Shown: in pieces, positions 41,164-50,784 of the stretch
Position numbering within the stretch: position 1 is the first letter of the stretch
Layout: each line of letters opens with the position of its first letter
Origin: PGZG01 sp046292765
GTDB taxonomy: Bacteria > Pseudomonadota > Gammaproteobacteria > Pseudomonadales > Alcanivoracaceae
DNA: 64,000 nucleotides
Direction of reading: 5' to 3'
NCBI GenBank assembly: GCA_046292765.1
Contig: JBKBQA010000003.1
Location: 310,001-374,000 of the forward strand
Made by a program: the position numbers and the translations under genes
The notes under the pieces: generated by a model
What the model was told of the DNA's origin: nothing
Seen by the model: the letters and a program-made list of their open reading frames with translations, nothing else
The model's database searches: none

Positions 41164-41973
41164 ATGCCAGAGTTACCTGAGGTTGAAACTACCTGCCGGG
41201 GCATCCGCCCGTATATGGAGGGGGCGGTGATCCGTCAGGTTCGCGTCCGCCAGCCGCGTTTGCGCTGGCCGGTGCCCGCCGAGGTGGCGACGTTGTCGGA
41301 CGCCAGGGTACTGGCGGTCCGCCGGCGCGCAAAGTTTGTTCTGGTGGATGTGCCTTCCGGCCAGCTGCTATTGCATCTCGGTATGTCCGGGAGCCTGCGG
41401 GTGGTGCCCGCTGATACGCCTCCGGGCAAGCATGACCATATTGATCTTGTGCTCGACACCGGCCTTTGTGTGCGGTTCAACGACCCGCGCCGATTCGGCG
41501 CCGTGCTCTGGAGTGGTGAGCCGGATGCCCACCCGTTGTTGGCCGGGCTCGGCCCCGAGCCGCTGGGACCAGACTTTTCCGGCGAATGGCTGGCGGCACG
41601 GTCGGTCGGCCGCCGTCAGTCGGTGAAGACCTTTATTATGGATAACCACACGGTGGTGGGGGTGGGGAACATCTATGCGCAGGAGAGTCTGTTTGCCGCC
41701 GGCATCCATCCGTCCCGGCAGGCCGGGCGAGTCAGCGCGGTGCGATACCAGCGCCTGGCAGGCGCCATCCGGGCAGTGTTATCCCGCGCCATCGAGGCGG
41801 GCGGCACCACCCTGCGGGATTTTACCCGGGTAGACGGGCAGCCGGGATACTTCGCCCAGGCCCTGACAGTCTATGGCCGGGGCGGCGAACCCTGCCTGCA
41901 TTGTGGCACCCCTTTGAAGGCCACCCGCCACGGTCAGCGGGCAACCTGCTATTGCCCCCAGTGTCAGCGCTGA
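41164..41973 (+). CDS. mutM: Formamidopyrimidine-DNA glycosylase
   Basis: Removes oxidised purines such as 8-oxoguanine from DNA. The 269-residue enzyme begins MPELPEVETT, so the catalytic N-terminal proline and glutamate are in place. K57-type lysine lies in RRRAKFVLV, and the C-terminal zinc finger uses C244, C247, C264 and C267. The start at 41164 is fixed by the conserved N-terminus although the open frame runs 38 codons further upstream. The same ggt/coaD neighbourhood is seen in pseudomonads. Confidence 0.97.
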   Translation: MPELPEVETTCRGIRPYMEGAVIRQVRVRQPRLRWPVPAEVATLSDARVLAVRRRAKFVLVDVPSGQLLLHLGMSGSLRVVPADTPPGKHDHIDLVLDTGLCVRFNDPRRFGAVLWSGEPDAHPLLAGLGPEPLGPDFSGEWLAARSVGRRQSVKTFIMDNHTVVGVGNIYAQESLFAAGIHPSRQAGRVSAVRYQRLAGAIRAVLSRAIEAGGTTLRDFTRVDGQPGYFAQALTVYGRGGEPCLHCGTPLKATRHGQRATCYCPQCQR

Positions 41974-42091
41974 CGGGTTGCCCGGATGGGATCAAAAGTG
42001 TAGATTGTGAGCAATTGCCGTTTTATTAAGAACTTAGACGCCATAATGGCAGCGATACTTTAACTATAACAAGCAATCAGAGGGTTTCATC

Positions 42092-42445
42092 ATGCTGCGA
42101 GCAAAGCGCCCGTTTCTGGCCTCGATTCTCGCCTTCAGTCTCCTGTTCGCCGGCTGGGCACCCATGGCCCACGCCTTTGATCCGGACAGCGACCGCCCGG
42201 GGGAAATCTCCATGATGGCCGACGCCTTGCTGGCTCGACCGGTGCTGCTGGTCAGCACTGTGATTGGTCTTGGCCTGTTTACAGTGACGCTGCCGTTCAG
42301 TCTACTCGGCGACAATGTTGATGAAGCCGCTGAGGCGCTGGTCAAGGCTCCGGCCCGTGCGACCTTCCTGCGTTGTCTGGGATGCACCCCGGCGCAGCAT
42401 GAACAGCGCCAGAACGAGCGCAGTACCGAACGCGCCAATCGCTGA
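42092..42445 (+). CDS. Small secreted/membrane protein of unknown function
   Basis: A 117-residue protein with a signal peptide (about 1-28, ending MAHAFD) and one transmembrane segment (about 48-70, LARPVLLVSTVIGLGLFTVT). After it comes a short soluble tail with CLGC and a charged C-terminus. Proteins of this shape are widespread in gammaproteobacteria without known function. AGAGGG precedes the ATG. It is followed after 51 bp by an outer-membrane protein gene on the same strand. Confidence 0.7.
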   Translation: MLRAKRPFLASILAFSLLFAGWAPMAHAFDPDSDRPGEISMMADALLARPVLLVSTVIGLGLFTVTLPFSLLGDNVDEAAEALVKAPARATFLRCLGCTPAQHEQRQNERSTERANR

Positions 42446-42496
42446 CAACCAGAAAATATGAGCGCGCCGCAGGCGCGTCGGGGAAGGAGTCGAATC

Positions 42497-43027
42497 ATGA
42501 AAAACAGTCTTCGCAATGTGATGCTGCTGGCAGCAATCGGTGCGACACCGTTGGTGGCGTCGGCAACCGAGGAAGGCATTGGCTATATCGGCGTCAACTA
42601 CTTTCAGGTTGAGACCGATGATCGTTTCTTTGGTGGTGACAGCGTTGACACCGGTGATCTTGTTATCAGGGTTGGTGGCAAACTGACGGAGACTTTCACC
42701 TCCGAGCTGCGAGTGGGAATGACGGCAGTTCCGGAAGAGCAGGGCGGCATTGAGTACAAGAATGATTACTACATCGGTGGCATGTTGCGGATGCAAAAGG
42801 CCTATGCGGGCTTCACTCCGTACCTTGGCATCAGCTACACCTTTATCAAGGAAAGCCTGACGGGCGCCGGTTCCGCGACCTTGCGGGATTTCGGTTATGC
42901 CGCCGGTGCGGATATCCGTCTCGGTGAAAAACTGGGCGTCAATCTGGAGTACTGGGTGATGACTGGCGATCCCACCAATGACATTGATCGCAAGGGACCA
43001 TCAGTGGGTGTGTTCTACAGATTCTGA
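42497..43027 (+). CDS. Outer membrane beta-barrel protein
   Basis: A 176-residue protein with a signal peptide cleaved at about residue 23 (VASA-TEE). The mature part shows alternating amphipathic strands (IGYIGVNYFQVE, GDLVIRVGGKL, SELRVGMTAV, AGFTPYLGISYTFI, LGVNLEYWVM) and ends in phenylalanine (GVFYRF), the hallmark of outer-membrane barrels inserted by BamA. About eight strands are expected (OmpW/Opa-like size). AAGGAG lies before ATG 42497. Its ligand or role is unknown. Confidence 0.82.
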   Translation: MKNSLRNVMLLAAIGATPLVASATEEGIGYIGVNYFQVETDDRFFGGDSVDTGDLVIRVGGKLTETFTSELRVGMTAVPEEQGGIEYKNDYYIGGMLRMQKAYAGFTPYLGISYTFIKESLTGAGSATLRDFGYAAGADIRLGEKLGVNLEYWVMTGDPTNDIDRKGPSVGVFYRF

Positions 43028-43064
43028 AGGCCGCGTGCAGCGGTGACTTTGCAGGTCGGACGGA

Positions 43065-44651
43065 ATGATAATAATGAAACCGTATAAAGCGATTGCCACC
43101 CTGCTTGCTGTCTTTTCGCTGGCTGCGTGTGGGCCCGGCAGTGATCCTGATGGGCTGGTGTTGGGGAGCCTGAGTGTCAGTGTTCAGGGGCTGGAGCCGG
43201 GTGACGTGCTTGAGGTCACGTTGCGCAGCGAAACCCTGAACATTACTGCCAATGGCGTGAGCACCTTTACCACCCGGGTGGATTTGAACAGAACCAACAC
43301 CCTGACCATCGACAGTTCGCCACCCGCCCGCCCTTGCCGGTTCAGTAATGGTTTGACGACGATTTCCTCTCGCAATACAGTTCAGAACGTGTTCTGCGGT
43401 GTCGGCGTGAACAGTGCACTTCCGTTTGTGCCCGGGATGCCGTTCCAGCTGCGTGGCTGGAGTGCGGCAAGTGCCCCCCCCTCCCTGATTGTGGCGACCA
43501 TCGGCATTATCGACCTTAACGGCAATCCGCGTACCGGTGCTACCGTCAATGATTTCCGCTTCTTTGATGGTCCGAACCAGATAGTGAACTCCACCGAGGC
43601 GCCCATTCATGTGGAGGCGGTGCCGTTGACCAATCTCACCTTGCGTACGGCGCTGGTGCTGGATATCAGCCGCAGTTTCACGGCAACAGATATTGACACT
43701 ATCAAAGCCGCCGCCATCTCTGCTGTGGCAACGCTGCAGTCGTTTCAGGAGATGTCGATTTTCGTATTTGACAGTGCCGTCACCCAGTTGACCGGTTACA
43801 CCAATGACGCCGCAGTGCTGACTGCAGCGATCAATAGCATCCCCCGTGAGCCTGAGGCGCGGGACAACGCCACCAATCTTTACGGCGCGGTGCGTGATGC
43901 AGTGCAGTCCTGGGATGATCTGGTATTTCTGGATCAGGCCGATATCGGCTACGCCGTCCTGATCACCGATGGCGAGCACAACGCCAATGGCCTGAGCTAT
44001 CAGGATATCGAAGATGACATTGGTGGTCGCGAGGTGTTCGCGATTGCCATTGGTTCGGCGGTGGATATTCCCGCTCTGCGAGAGGTCGCGGGTGATCCGG
44101 ATGGCCGTTTCGGCAAGGTTGTGCAGATATCCTCTGTAGCGGACCTCGCCGGGGCCTTTGTCGAGATTGCCCAAAAGCAGATTGCGCTGGTGTCCGGATT
44201 GCACATTGTTTACCACCTGTCACCGAAGCGGGACATCGGGGAGCCGGATGAACACAGCTTCTCCATCGAAGTGGGTGATTTCAACTTCTGCATCATTGCA
44301 GTGGGAGAGGATTTCGATGGTTTCTGTCGCTTTACCGTGATCTACGACAGTCAGGGTTTCACCAGCAACAGTGGCCTGATTCTGGTGCCCAACGCGGGTG
44401 CACTGGAGCCAAACGGCGAGATCGATTTTGCGGTCCCGGCCTGGCTGCCCTGCGGCGGTGCGACCCCGAACTACAGCTGGAATCTGAATGTGATCAACGG
44501 CGCGGCGACGGGTGCCGTCGTTCCGGCGACGGACGATCGGATATACAGGATTACCCTCGGTCCAACGCCGCCGATTGAGCTGGAGCTGTCGGTGCAGGAT
44601 CTCAACTCACCGGGTTGTGCTGCGTCCTTCCCATTATTGCTCGCACCATGA
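43065..44651 (+). CDS. VWA domain lipoprotein
   Basis: A 528-residue probable lipoprotein. The lipobox LAAC puts the modified cysteine at residue 22. Residues about 30-120 form a beta-rich domain with a cysteine pair (C91, C111). A von Willebrand factor A domain spans about 190-365, with the metal-binding DISRS (DxSxS) at 200-204 and the later LITDGEHN motif. The C-terminal part is beta-rich. Such proteins usually mediate binding to proteins or surfaces. The start may also be the ATG at 43074. It follows the barrel gene by 37 bp and ends at a bidirectional terminator. Confidence 0.85.
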   Translation: MIIMKPYKAIATLLAVFSLAACGPGSDPDGLVLGSLSVSVQGLEPGDVLEVTLRSETLNITANGVSTFTTRVDLNRTNTLTIDSSPPARPCRFSNGLTTISSRNTVQNVFCGVGVNSALPFVPGMPFQLRGWSAASAPPSLIVATIGIIDLNGNPRTGATVNDFRFFDGPNQIVNSTEAPIHVEAVPLTNLTLRTALVLDISRSFTATDIDTIKAAAISAVATLQSFQEMSIFVFDSAVTQLTGYTNDAAVLTAAINSIPREPEARDNATNLYGAVRDAVQSWDDLVFLDQADIGYAVLITDGEHNANGLSYQDIEDDIGGREVFAIAIGSAVDIPALREVAGDPDGRFGKVVQISSVADLAGAFVEIAQKQIALVSGLHIVYHLSPKRDIGEPDEHSFSIEVGDFNFCIIAVGEDFDGFCRFTVIYDSQGFTSNSGLILVPNAGALEPNGEIDFAVPAWLPCGGATPNYSWNLNVINGAATGAVVPATDDRIYRITLGPTPPIELELSVQDLNSPGCAASFPLLLAP

Positions 44652-44661
44652 TGCGAAAATG

Positions 44662-44690
44662 AAAAAAGCCGGGCATCGCCCGGCTTTTTT
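44662..44690. terminator. Bidirectional intrinsic terminator between VWA gene and ggt
   Basis: GCCGGGC (44668-44674) pairs with GCCCGGC (44678-44684) over a three-base loop, with six A before and six T after. It serves both convergent genes; its last T is already part of the ggt stop codon on the other strand. Confidence 0.93.
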
Positions 44691-46372
44691 CATTTTCCTG
44701 TGGCGCGAACCAGCGCCTTGCCTCCGCCTCGCGGATCCGACACCGCTTCCAGCGTTTTCAGTCTGCCGTGCCAGAGGATCGCCTGCATGTTGCCGTAGCG
44801 GCGACCGGTAGATTCCACTTCATGGCCCCGAACCAGCAGCGCCTTGCCCGCCGCCGTGCCGACAAAATCGGGTTCGCCCTCGACCTTGTCAGGAAGATAC
44901 TGATGGTGGAAACGCGGTCGGGCTACCCACTCCGCAGGTGTCTTGCCGTCGAGTGCATCAAGAATGCCGAGCATCACCATGCTGATGATTCGGCTGCCAC
45001 CCGGGGTGCCAAGGATGGCGACATTGCCGTCCCATTCGACGAAGGTTGGCGTCATTGAGGACAGCGGGCGTTTGCCCGGTGCAATGGCATTCGCCTCTCC
45101 GCCGATCAGGCCATAGGCATTCGGGCTGCCAGGATTGGCAGAGAAGTCGTCCATCTCGTTGTTCAGCAACAAGCCGGTCCCGGGGACAACAAAGCCGGAG
45201 CCGAACGGCAGATTGATGCTGAGCGTGGCGGCGACCCGGTTGCCCTGCTGATCGATAATGGAAAAGTGACTGGTGTGATTGCCCTGTTCCACGGTTAACG
45301 GCTCACCGAGACTGCTTGAAGGCGTGGCGAGATCAAGGCGAATGCTGGCGGCTGATCGGGTTGCATACTGTTTGTCGAGCAGTCGGTCGAGAGGCATCTC
45401 GACGTAGTCAGGGTCGCCAAGGTAGACCGCGCGATCACGGTAGGCTCGCTTCATCGCCTCCACCGCCAGATGCGGTAGCAGCGCCGGGTCGATACGACCA
45501 TCGTTGAAGCGCTCCAGCATGTTCAGCGTTTGGATCAACACAACGCCACCGGACGAGGGCGGGGCGGCGCTGATAATGCGGGCGCCACGGAAGGTGCCCA
45601 CCACCGGATCGCGTTCCACCACCCGGTAATTTGCCAGATCCTCTATCGACCAGAGCCCGCCGTTGTCGATCACACCATCGACGAGCTTCTGTGCCAGCTC
45701 GCCACGATAGAAGCCGTCATGCCCCTGGTCGGCGAGCAGAGTCAGCAGGGTGGCGAGATCCGTCTGCACGACAAGATGGTCAAGCGGGGGCACCTCCCCG
45801 TTATTCAGGAAGATGCGGCGGGCTTCCACTGAGCGGGTCAGCGCGTCGCGTCGCATCAGCGCCATGCGGCGATAGTGCTCGTTAACGGGAAAGCCCTCGC
45901 TGGCCAGCCGGATGGCCGGAGCCAGACTGGTCGACAGCGGCAGCTTGCCGTAACGACTTGCCAGATGAGCGAGGGCGGCGGGCTGGCCGGGAATCGCCGC
46001 CGCTGCAGGACCGTTGATGGCCCAGTCCCGGACCACCTGACCGCGATTGTCGAGATACATGTCGCGGCTGGCTGCTGCGGGTGCGGCTTCGCGACCATCA
46101 ATCATCAGATTGCGGCCGCCATCCGCCTGATGCAGCAACCAGAAGCCGCCCCCACCCATGCCGGAGCCAAATGGTTCCACCACGGCGAGGGCGGCGCTTA
46201 CCGCCACTGCGGCATCAAAGGCGTTGCCACCCTGGTCCATTACCTCGAAGCCGGCATCGGTGGCCAGCGGATGGGCAGAGGCTATGGCTGCCGCGGGCAG
46301 TCGGGCATGGCCGACAGTGGTAAGGCAGAACACCAGAACTACGCCAAAGCGCAGGGAAGTCGTCCACTTCAT
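44690..46372 (-). CDS. ggt: Gamma-glutamyltransferase
   Basis: A periplasmic N-terminal nucleophile hydrolase that cleaves glutathione and other gamma-glutamyl compounds. With the start at ATG 46372 the protein is 560 residues with a signal peptide (about 1-22, ending GHA). The processing site and nucleophile are Thr367 in NHTSHFSI, and the substrate region GSGMGGGGFW and SSGGVVLIQ are as in the family. AGGAG lies seven bases before 46372 and four before ATG 46375. ggt is upstream of coaD in pseudomonads as well; no ferredoxin gene separates them here. Confidence 0.94.
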   Translation of the reverse strand: MKWTTSLRFGVVLVFCLTTVGHARLPAAAIASAHPLATDAGFEVMDQGGNAFDAAVAVSAALAVVEPFGSGMGGGGFWLLHQADGGRNLMIDGREAAPAAASRDMYLDNRGQVVRDWAINGPAAAAIPGQPAALAHLASRYGKLPLSTSLAPAIRLASEGFPVNEHYRRMALMRRDALTRSVEARRIFLNNGEVPPLDHLVVQTDLATLLTLLADQGHDGFYRGELAQKLVDGVIDNGGLWSIEDLANYRVVERDPVVGTFRGARIISAAPPSSGGVVLIQTLNMLERFNDGRIDPALLPHLAVEAMKRAYRDRAVYLGDPDYVEMPLDRLLDKQYATRSAASIRLDLATPSSSLGEPLTVEQGNHTSHFSIIDQQGNRVAATLSINLPFGSGFVVPGTGLLLNNEMDDFSANPGSPNAYGLIGGEANAIAPGKRPLSSMTPTFVEWDGNVAILGTPGGSRIISMVMLGILDALDGKTPAEWVARPRFHHQYLPDKVEGEPDFVGTAAGKALLVRGHEVESTGRRYGNMQAILWHGRLKTLEAVSDPRGGGKALVRATGK

Positions 46373-46533
46373 CATGTGTCTCCTGACAGTGCCGTGGTCC
46401 GTAGTACGTCGCACGGCGTGCGGCCCGGCATCGCGGCCTGGCATCGTTATGGTAAAGACGGAATGATGGGGGTGTTTGCCGCCGAGGTCTATCGGTCGGA
46501 GGGGCGAGCGGGGTATCAGAGTGCCCCCTGAGC

Positions 46534-47028
46534 TCACCCGCGCAGGCGGGCTTCGCGTTTGCGGACCAGTGCTTCTGCCACCACAGCGGGCACGAATTTG
46601 GTGATATCGCCGTCGAGCAGGGCGATTTCCCTCACCAGACTCGACGAGATAAATGACAGGTGCTCCGCCGGGGTCAGGAACACGGTTTCCAGATCCGGCG
46701 CCAGCTGACGGTTCATGTTGGCAAGCTGGAACTCATACTCAAAATCGCTCACGGCGCGCAGCCCGCGCAACAGGATATTGGCATTCTGGTCGGCGCAGAA
46801 ATGCGCCAGCAGCTTGGAGAAGCCCACCACCCGAATGTTGTTCAGGTGGCCGAGCGACGCCTCGGCCAGCGCGACGCGCTCTTCCAGCGAAAACAGTGGA
46901 CCTTTTTTCTCGCTGGCGGCGATGGCCACGATCACTTCATCAAACATGGCGGCGGCACGTTCGATCAGATCCTTATGGCCGTTAGTGATCGGGTCGAAGG
47001 TGCCGGGATAGACAACGCGATTGGTCAT
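46534..47028 (-). CDS. coaD: Phosphopantetheine adenylyltransferase
   Basis: Makes dephospho-CoA in coenzyme A synthesis. The 164-residue protein shows YPGTFDPITNGH at residues 7-18 with the nucleotidyltransferase TxGH motif, and ISSSLVRE in the C-terminal half. It is unusually well matched in length (family about 160). The start is at ATG 47028; upstream codons are in the lao spacer. The lao operon ends 78 bp upstream in the same direction. Confidence 0.96.
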   Translation of the reverse strand: MTNRVVYPGTFDPITNGHKDLIERAAAMFDEVIVAIAASEKKGPLFSLEERVALAEASLGHLNNIRVVGFSKLLAHFCADQNANILLRGLRAVSDFEYEFQLANMNRQLAPDLETVFLTPAEHLSFISSSLVREIALLDGDITKFVPAVVAEALVRKREARLRG

Positions 47029-47106
47029 GGGCTGATCCAGTGAAACCGAAGTGGGGCAAGGATAACGACTCGGGCCGGCAACCGGAAGGCTGCCGGCCCG
47101 ATGCAC

Positions 47107-48723
47107 TTACGCCTGCAGAAGGGTCGCCAGCTGACTGGCGTTGCGGGCGGTGATGCCGTAGATGGTGAGCTGCGGGTTCACACCCAGACTGGTGGGCAGC
47201 ACCGAGCCGTCGAATACATAGAGGTTATCCAGATGGTGGTAGCGGCCGTCGTTGTCGGTCACGCATTGCTTCAGGTCGCTACCCATGGTGCAGCCGCCCA
47301 TCACATGAGCGCTGCCAGCGCCGGCCAGTCCCGGGGCATACTTCAGCCCGGCCAGATGTTCGCGGGCTTCTTTCCAGCTACGGTAGAAAGGCGCATCGCC
47401 ATGACCGGGGCGTACTGCCTGAGCACCGGCGGCGAACAGCATCTCGGTCATGCTCAGGTGACTGTGACGGAACCCGTCCAGCACGTAATCGTTCAGCACA
47501 TAGTCCAGCACCGGGTCGCCGTGCCGATCAATTTCCACCTGGCCACCCTCGCTTTGCGCGTGGAAGCCGTCGCGGGTCATGGCAATCGCGGCAGCGTAGT
47601 GGGGAATGCGATTGACCTGATCGCGGGCGAGCTGGCCATAACCTCCAATCAACGAGCTTAACAGCCCGGGATGGGTGGGCATCACTTCCAGCTTGTAGCC
47701 GATCTTGCCGGCTACGCCATCGCGCCAGGTGAACTGGTCGGAATAGAGGCTTTGCGGTGCGCCATAGTAACCCGCTACGGCTTCCTCGAAGTCGCCCAGT
47801 ACCAGTGTGGTCGGGTGCAGAAAGGTGCGTTTACCCAGACGCTTATGGGGGTCTGGAACGCCGGAACGCATCAGCAGCGCCGGCGTATTAATGCCACCGC
47901 CAGCCGCGATAATGGTGGTGGCTTCGACACGCACGGTGCGACCGGTAGGGCGCTTGCGGGCATCCAGAGCCTGACACAGTACCGCCGTTACCCGGTTGCC
48001 GTTGTGTTCCAGCGTCCGCGCCTCAGCGCTGTGGATCAGGGTGGCGCCGTGCTGCATGGCACCGGGAAGCGTGGTCACCAGCATGGATTGCTTGGCATTG
48101 GTCGGGCAGCCGGTGCCGCAGTAACCCAGATTCCAGCAGCCATCAACATTGCGCGGAATCACTCCCCAGCTCCAGCCGAGCGCCTCGCAACCGACTTTCA
48201 TGGCGTGGTTATTGGCGTTCGGTGGCATGGCCCACTTGCTGACCTTGAGGCGCTGTTCCATTTTTTCGAACCAGGGGTCCAGTTCGGAGCGGGACAGGCC
48301 GTCAACGCCAAAACGGCTTTTCCAGTAGTCGAGAGTTTGTGCCGGAGTACGGAAGCTGGAGGTCCAGTTCACCACCGTGGTGCCGCCGACAGCGCGGCCC
48401 TGCAGGATGGCAAGGCTGCCGTCCTTCGACGCGCGGGCGGCGCCCTCCTGATAGAGGTCGCGGTAGGCCTCGCCCTCGTCCATGTTGAATTCATCGCTGC
48501 TTTTCAGTCGCGCGGCTTCAATGATCACCACACTCAAGCCGGACTGGCTGAGAAGTTCCGCCGCCACCGCCCCGCCGGCCCCGGAGCCAACAATGACGAC
48601 ATCCGCCTGCAGGGTACGGTTCTCGCTCAGGCCGCTGGCATCAATCACTGACCAGCCTGCTTCAAGGCCTTCCTTCCAGGGGTCGCGGACACCGCGAATT
48701 TCCATCTGTGACAAATCTTTCAT
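47107..48723 (-). CDS. laoA: GMC family long-chain alcohol dehydrogenase LaoA
   Basis: A 538-residue FAD-dependent oxidoreductase of the glucose-methanol-choline family. The dinucleotide motif GSGAGG lies at 46-51, the second signature QGRAVGGTTVVNW around 122-134, and the C-terminal MGGCTMG and VNPQLTIYGI regions are present. It corresponds in position and composition to LaoA of Pseudomonas aeruginosa (PA0364), which oxidises long-chain alcohols derived from alkanes or alkyl sulfates. Its ATG overlaps the stop of laoC (ATGA). Confidence 0.85.
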   Translation of the reverse strand: MKDLSQMEIRGVRDPWKEGLEAGWSVIDASGLSENRTLQADVVIVGSGAGGAVAAELLSQSGLSVVIIEAARLKSSDEFNMDEGEAYRDLYQEGAARASKDGSLAILQGRAVGGTTVVNWTSSFRTPAQTLDYWKSRFGVDGLSRSELDPWFEKMEQRLKVSKWAMPPNANNHAMKVGCEALGWSWGVIPRNVDGCWNLGYCGTGCPTNAKQSMLVTTLPGAMQHGATLIHSAEARTLEHNGNRVTAVLCQALDARKRPTGRTVRVEATTIIAAGGGINTPALLMRSGVPDPHKRLGKRTFLHPTTLVLGDFEEAVAGYYGAPQSLYSDQFTWRDGVAGKIGYKLEVMPTHPGLLSSLIGGYGQLARDQVNRIPHYAAAIAMTRDGFHAQSEGGQVEIDRHGDPVLDYVLNDYVLDGFRHSHLSMTEMLFAAGAQAVRPGHGDAPFYRSWKEAREHLAGLKYAPGLAGAGSAHVMGGCTMGSDLKQCVTDNDGRYHHLDNLYVFDGSVLPTSLGVNPQLTIYGITARNASQLATLLQA

Positions 48724-49259
48724 GCGTTCACCTTGCGCGGCGGGCCGGGATATCCGGTGGAGCGGGCGTTGTCAGGGTCGGTGTACCAGGCCATGATTAG
48801 CGGTTGGCACAATCCGTTGAACGCGAGCCGAACAAAGCTGTTCTGCTTGCGGCTCCAGTTGCCGACGGCAGCATCCAGCTCCTCACGCGACAGCTTTGAG
48901 GGATGCGTCCAGGTGTCCGTGGCCCACCAGCGGAAGGCGCCAAGCTGGAGAACATCGTAGAGCTCGAACAGCGGTGCCCTGTTGCGAGGCAGCACACCAT
49001 CAAACAAGGCATCGAGCCGTTTCAGCACCCGCGGTATATCGTGGTTTTCGTCGGTCATGGCGCCGGCCAGCACCACCGGCGCCAGCAACGACAGGATCTC
49101 GATATCACCACGACGCAGATGCAGATAGCCTTCGGCGGGACCGTCTACGGAGCTGCAGCCACTGAGGCTGGCCACCGTCGCGCCACCGGCCAGCAGTGCA
49201 GAGCCGAACATGCCGGCGCGCAGAAACTCGCGCCGGTCGAGAGAGAAAGCGTCGCTCAT
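48720..49259 (-). CDS. laoC: Tat-type secreted small subunit LaoC
   Basis: A 179-residue protein with a twin-arginine signal (RREFLRAG at about 9-16, hydrophobic region, and GCSS at about 34-37 that may be a lipobox). The mature part is helical and resembles the small subunit of gluconate 2-dehydrogenase-like GMC complexes. It is placed between laoB (7 bp upstream) and laoA (4-base overlap), like PA0365 (LaoC), which supports alcohol oxidation in Pseudomonas. A Tat route implies that the LaoA partner, which lacks its own signal, could be carried along in complex; that is an inference. Confidence 0.78.
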   Translation of the reverse strand: MSDAFSLDRREFLRAGMFGSALLAGGATVASLSGCSSVDGPAEGYLHLRRGDIEILSLLAPVVLAGAMTDENHDIPRVLKRLDALFDGVLPRNRAPLFELYDVLQLGAFRWWATDTWTHPSKLSREELDAAVGNWSRKQNSFVRLAFNGLCQPLIMAWYTDPDNARSTGYPGPPRKVNA

Positions 49260-49266
49260 CGGCGCC

Positions 49267-50709
49267 TCACTTCAGCAGGTATTTGTAGACCAGCCGGTGC
49301 ATGGTGCGACCGAATGGCGGCAGGATATTTTTGGTCGGGTTAATGCGGCCACGGCGGAACACGCCCTTGGTGTTAGAGAAGGTCAGGAAGCCTTCGTAAC
49401 CATGGTAGTGGCCCATACCGGAGGGGCCAACGCCACCGAACGGAATGTCGTCGACGCCGACCTGGGTCATGGTGTCGTTCAGTGCGGCGCAGCCGGAGTG
49501 GGTGGCGTTCAGCACCTGCATGCCGCGCTCGGTGTTCCAGTCGAAGTAGTACAGCGCCAGCGGCCGTGGCCGGGCGTTGATGTAGTCGATGGCTTGCGGC
49601 AGCGAGTCGTACTCCATCACGATCATCAGCGGGCCAAAGATTTCATCCTCGGTGATCTTCATCGCGTCGGTGGTGTTCAGCACGAGCGTGAACGGAATTT
49701 TGCGCGACTGGCTGAAATCTTCGCCGGCCGGGTTCACTTCGATCAGGGTGGCACCTTTTTGCTTTGCATCTTCCAGATAGCCCAACAGGCGCTTGTGCTG
49801 GCGCTCGTTGACCACCGAGGTCAGGTCCGGGTTGTTGACCATGGTCGGATACATCTGTGTTACCTGGGCCTTGAATGCGGCGACAAATTCATCGGCTTTG
49901 CCCTTTGGCAGCATCACATAATCCGGTGCCACGCAGGTCTGGCCGGCGTTGAAGCATTTGCCAAAGGCAATGCGCTCCACCGCATCGCGGATAGGGAAGT
50001 CGGCGCTGACGATACAGGGGCTCTTGCCGCCCAACTCCAGCGTCACCGGAGTCAGATTTTCGGCAGCAGCGCGCATCACGTGGCGGCCGATGGAGGTGGC
50101 GCCGGTGAACAGCAGATGATCAAAGTGCAGCCTGGAAAAGGCCGCGCCGACATCCACTTCGCCATTGACCACGGCGACGTGATCTTCCTCATAGACCTCG
50201 GCCAGCAGTTTTTTCAACAGCTCGCCGGTGGCCGGGGTGGATTCGCTCATCTTGATCATCACCCGGTTGCCGGCGGCCAGCGCGCCCACCAGCGGACCCA
50301 GTGCCAGAAACAGCGGATAATTCCACGGCGAGATGATGCCCACCACGCCGACCGGCTGGTAGGTCACCAGTGCAGCACCGGGCCACTGGGCGGCGCCGAT
50401 CTTGCGCTTTTGCGGTTTCATCCACTTGCGCAGGTTCTTGGCGTAGTACTTGATGCCTTCGAGGCTGGTCATGATCTCCGCCAGCCTGGTCTCGTCGGCG
50501 GAGCGGGCGCCAAAGTCGCTGTTCAGGGCGGCGCAGATCTCCTCCTGATACTTCACCAGCAGTGGCCGCAGCCGATTCAGGTGGTCGATGCGCTCTTCCG
50601 CAGTTGGGTAGGGATGGCGAGCGAAGGCGGCTTTCTGGGCCTGAAACACCTGCTCCATCCGGGTGATTTCCTGATTGTGGCTGTGCAGGGCCTGTACGTC
50701 GGCGACCAT
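49267..50709 (-). CDS. laoB: Long-chain aldehyde dehydrogenase LaoB (coniferyl aldehyde dehydrogenase type)
   Basis: A 480-residue NAD(P)-dependent aldehyde dehydrogenase. The NAD-binding helix region contains LLFTGATSIG, the glutamate motif is TLELGGKSP and the catalytic cysteine is in FNAGQTC. The start MVADVQALH at 50709 is preceded by AGGAG; the frame is open for 58 further codons that would cross the palindromic promoter region. It is the first gene of laoB-laoC-laoA, corresponding to PA0366, and oxidises long-chain aldehydes to acids. Confidence 0.88.
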   Translation of the reverse strand: MVADVQALHSHNQEITRMEQVFQAQKAAFARHPYPTAEERIDHLNRLRPLLVKYQEEICAALNSDFGARSADETRLAEIMTSLEGIKYYAKNLRKWMKPQKRKIGAAQWPGAALVTYQPVGVVGIISPWNYPLFLALGPLVGALAAGNRVMIKMSESTPATGELLKKLLAEVYEEDHVAVVNGEVDVGAAFSRLHFDHLLFTGATSIGRHVMRAAAENLTPVTLELGGKSPCIVSADFPIRDAVERIAFGKCFNAGQTCVAPDYVMLPKGKADEFVAAFKAQVTQMYPTMVNNPDLTSVVNERQHKRLLGYLEDAKQKGATLIEVNPAGEDFSQSRKIPFTLVLNTTDAMKITEDEIFGPLMIVMEYDSLPQAIDYINARPRPLALYYFDWNTERGMQVLNATHSGCAALNDTMTQVGVDDIPFGGVGPSGMGHYHGYEGFLTFSNTKGVFRRGRINPTKNILPPFGRTMHRLVYKYLLK

Positions 50710-50784
50710 ATTGTTCTCCTGATGCGGGTTCGGGGCGGCGACCACGGCGGCGCGCCATGGCAGTGCATGCTTGCCACCGATTTT

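Noticed and set aside
42462..42477. Small GC hairpin upstream of the outer-membrane barrel gene
   Set aside because: The stem is only six base pairs with a three-base loop and lies just before a ribosome-binding site; chance is likely in GC-rich DNA.
42939..44216. A 425-codon open frame antisense to the VWA lipoprotein gene
   Set aside because: The plus-strand protein has lipobox, MIDAS and a terminator; the antisense frame shows low-complexity histidine/arginine-rich content only.
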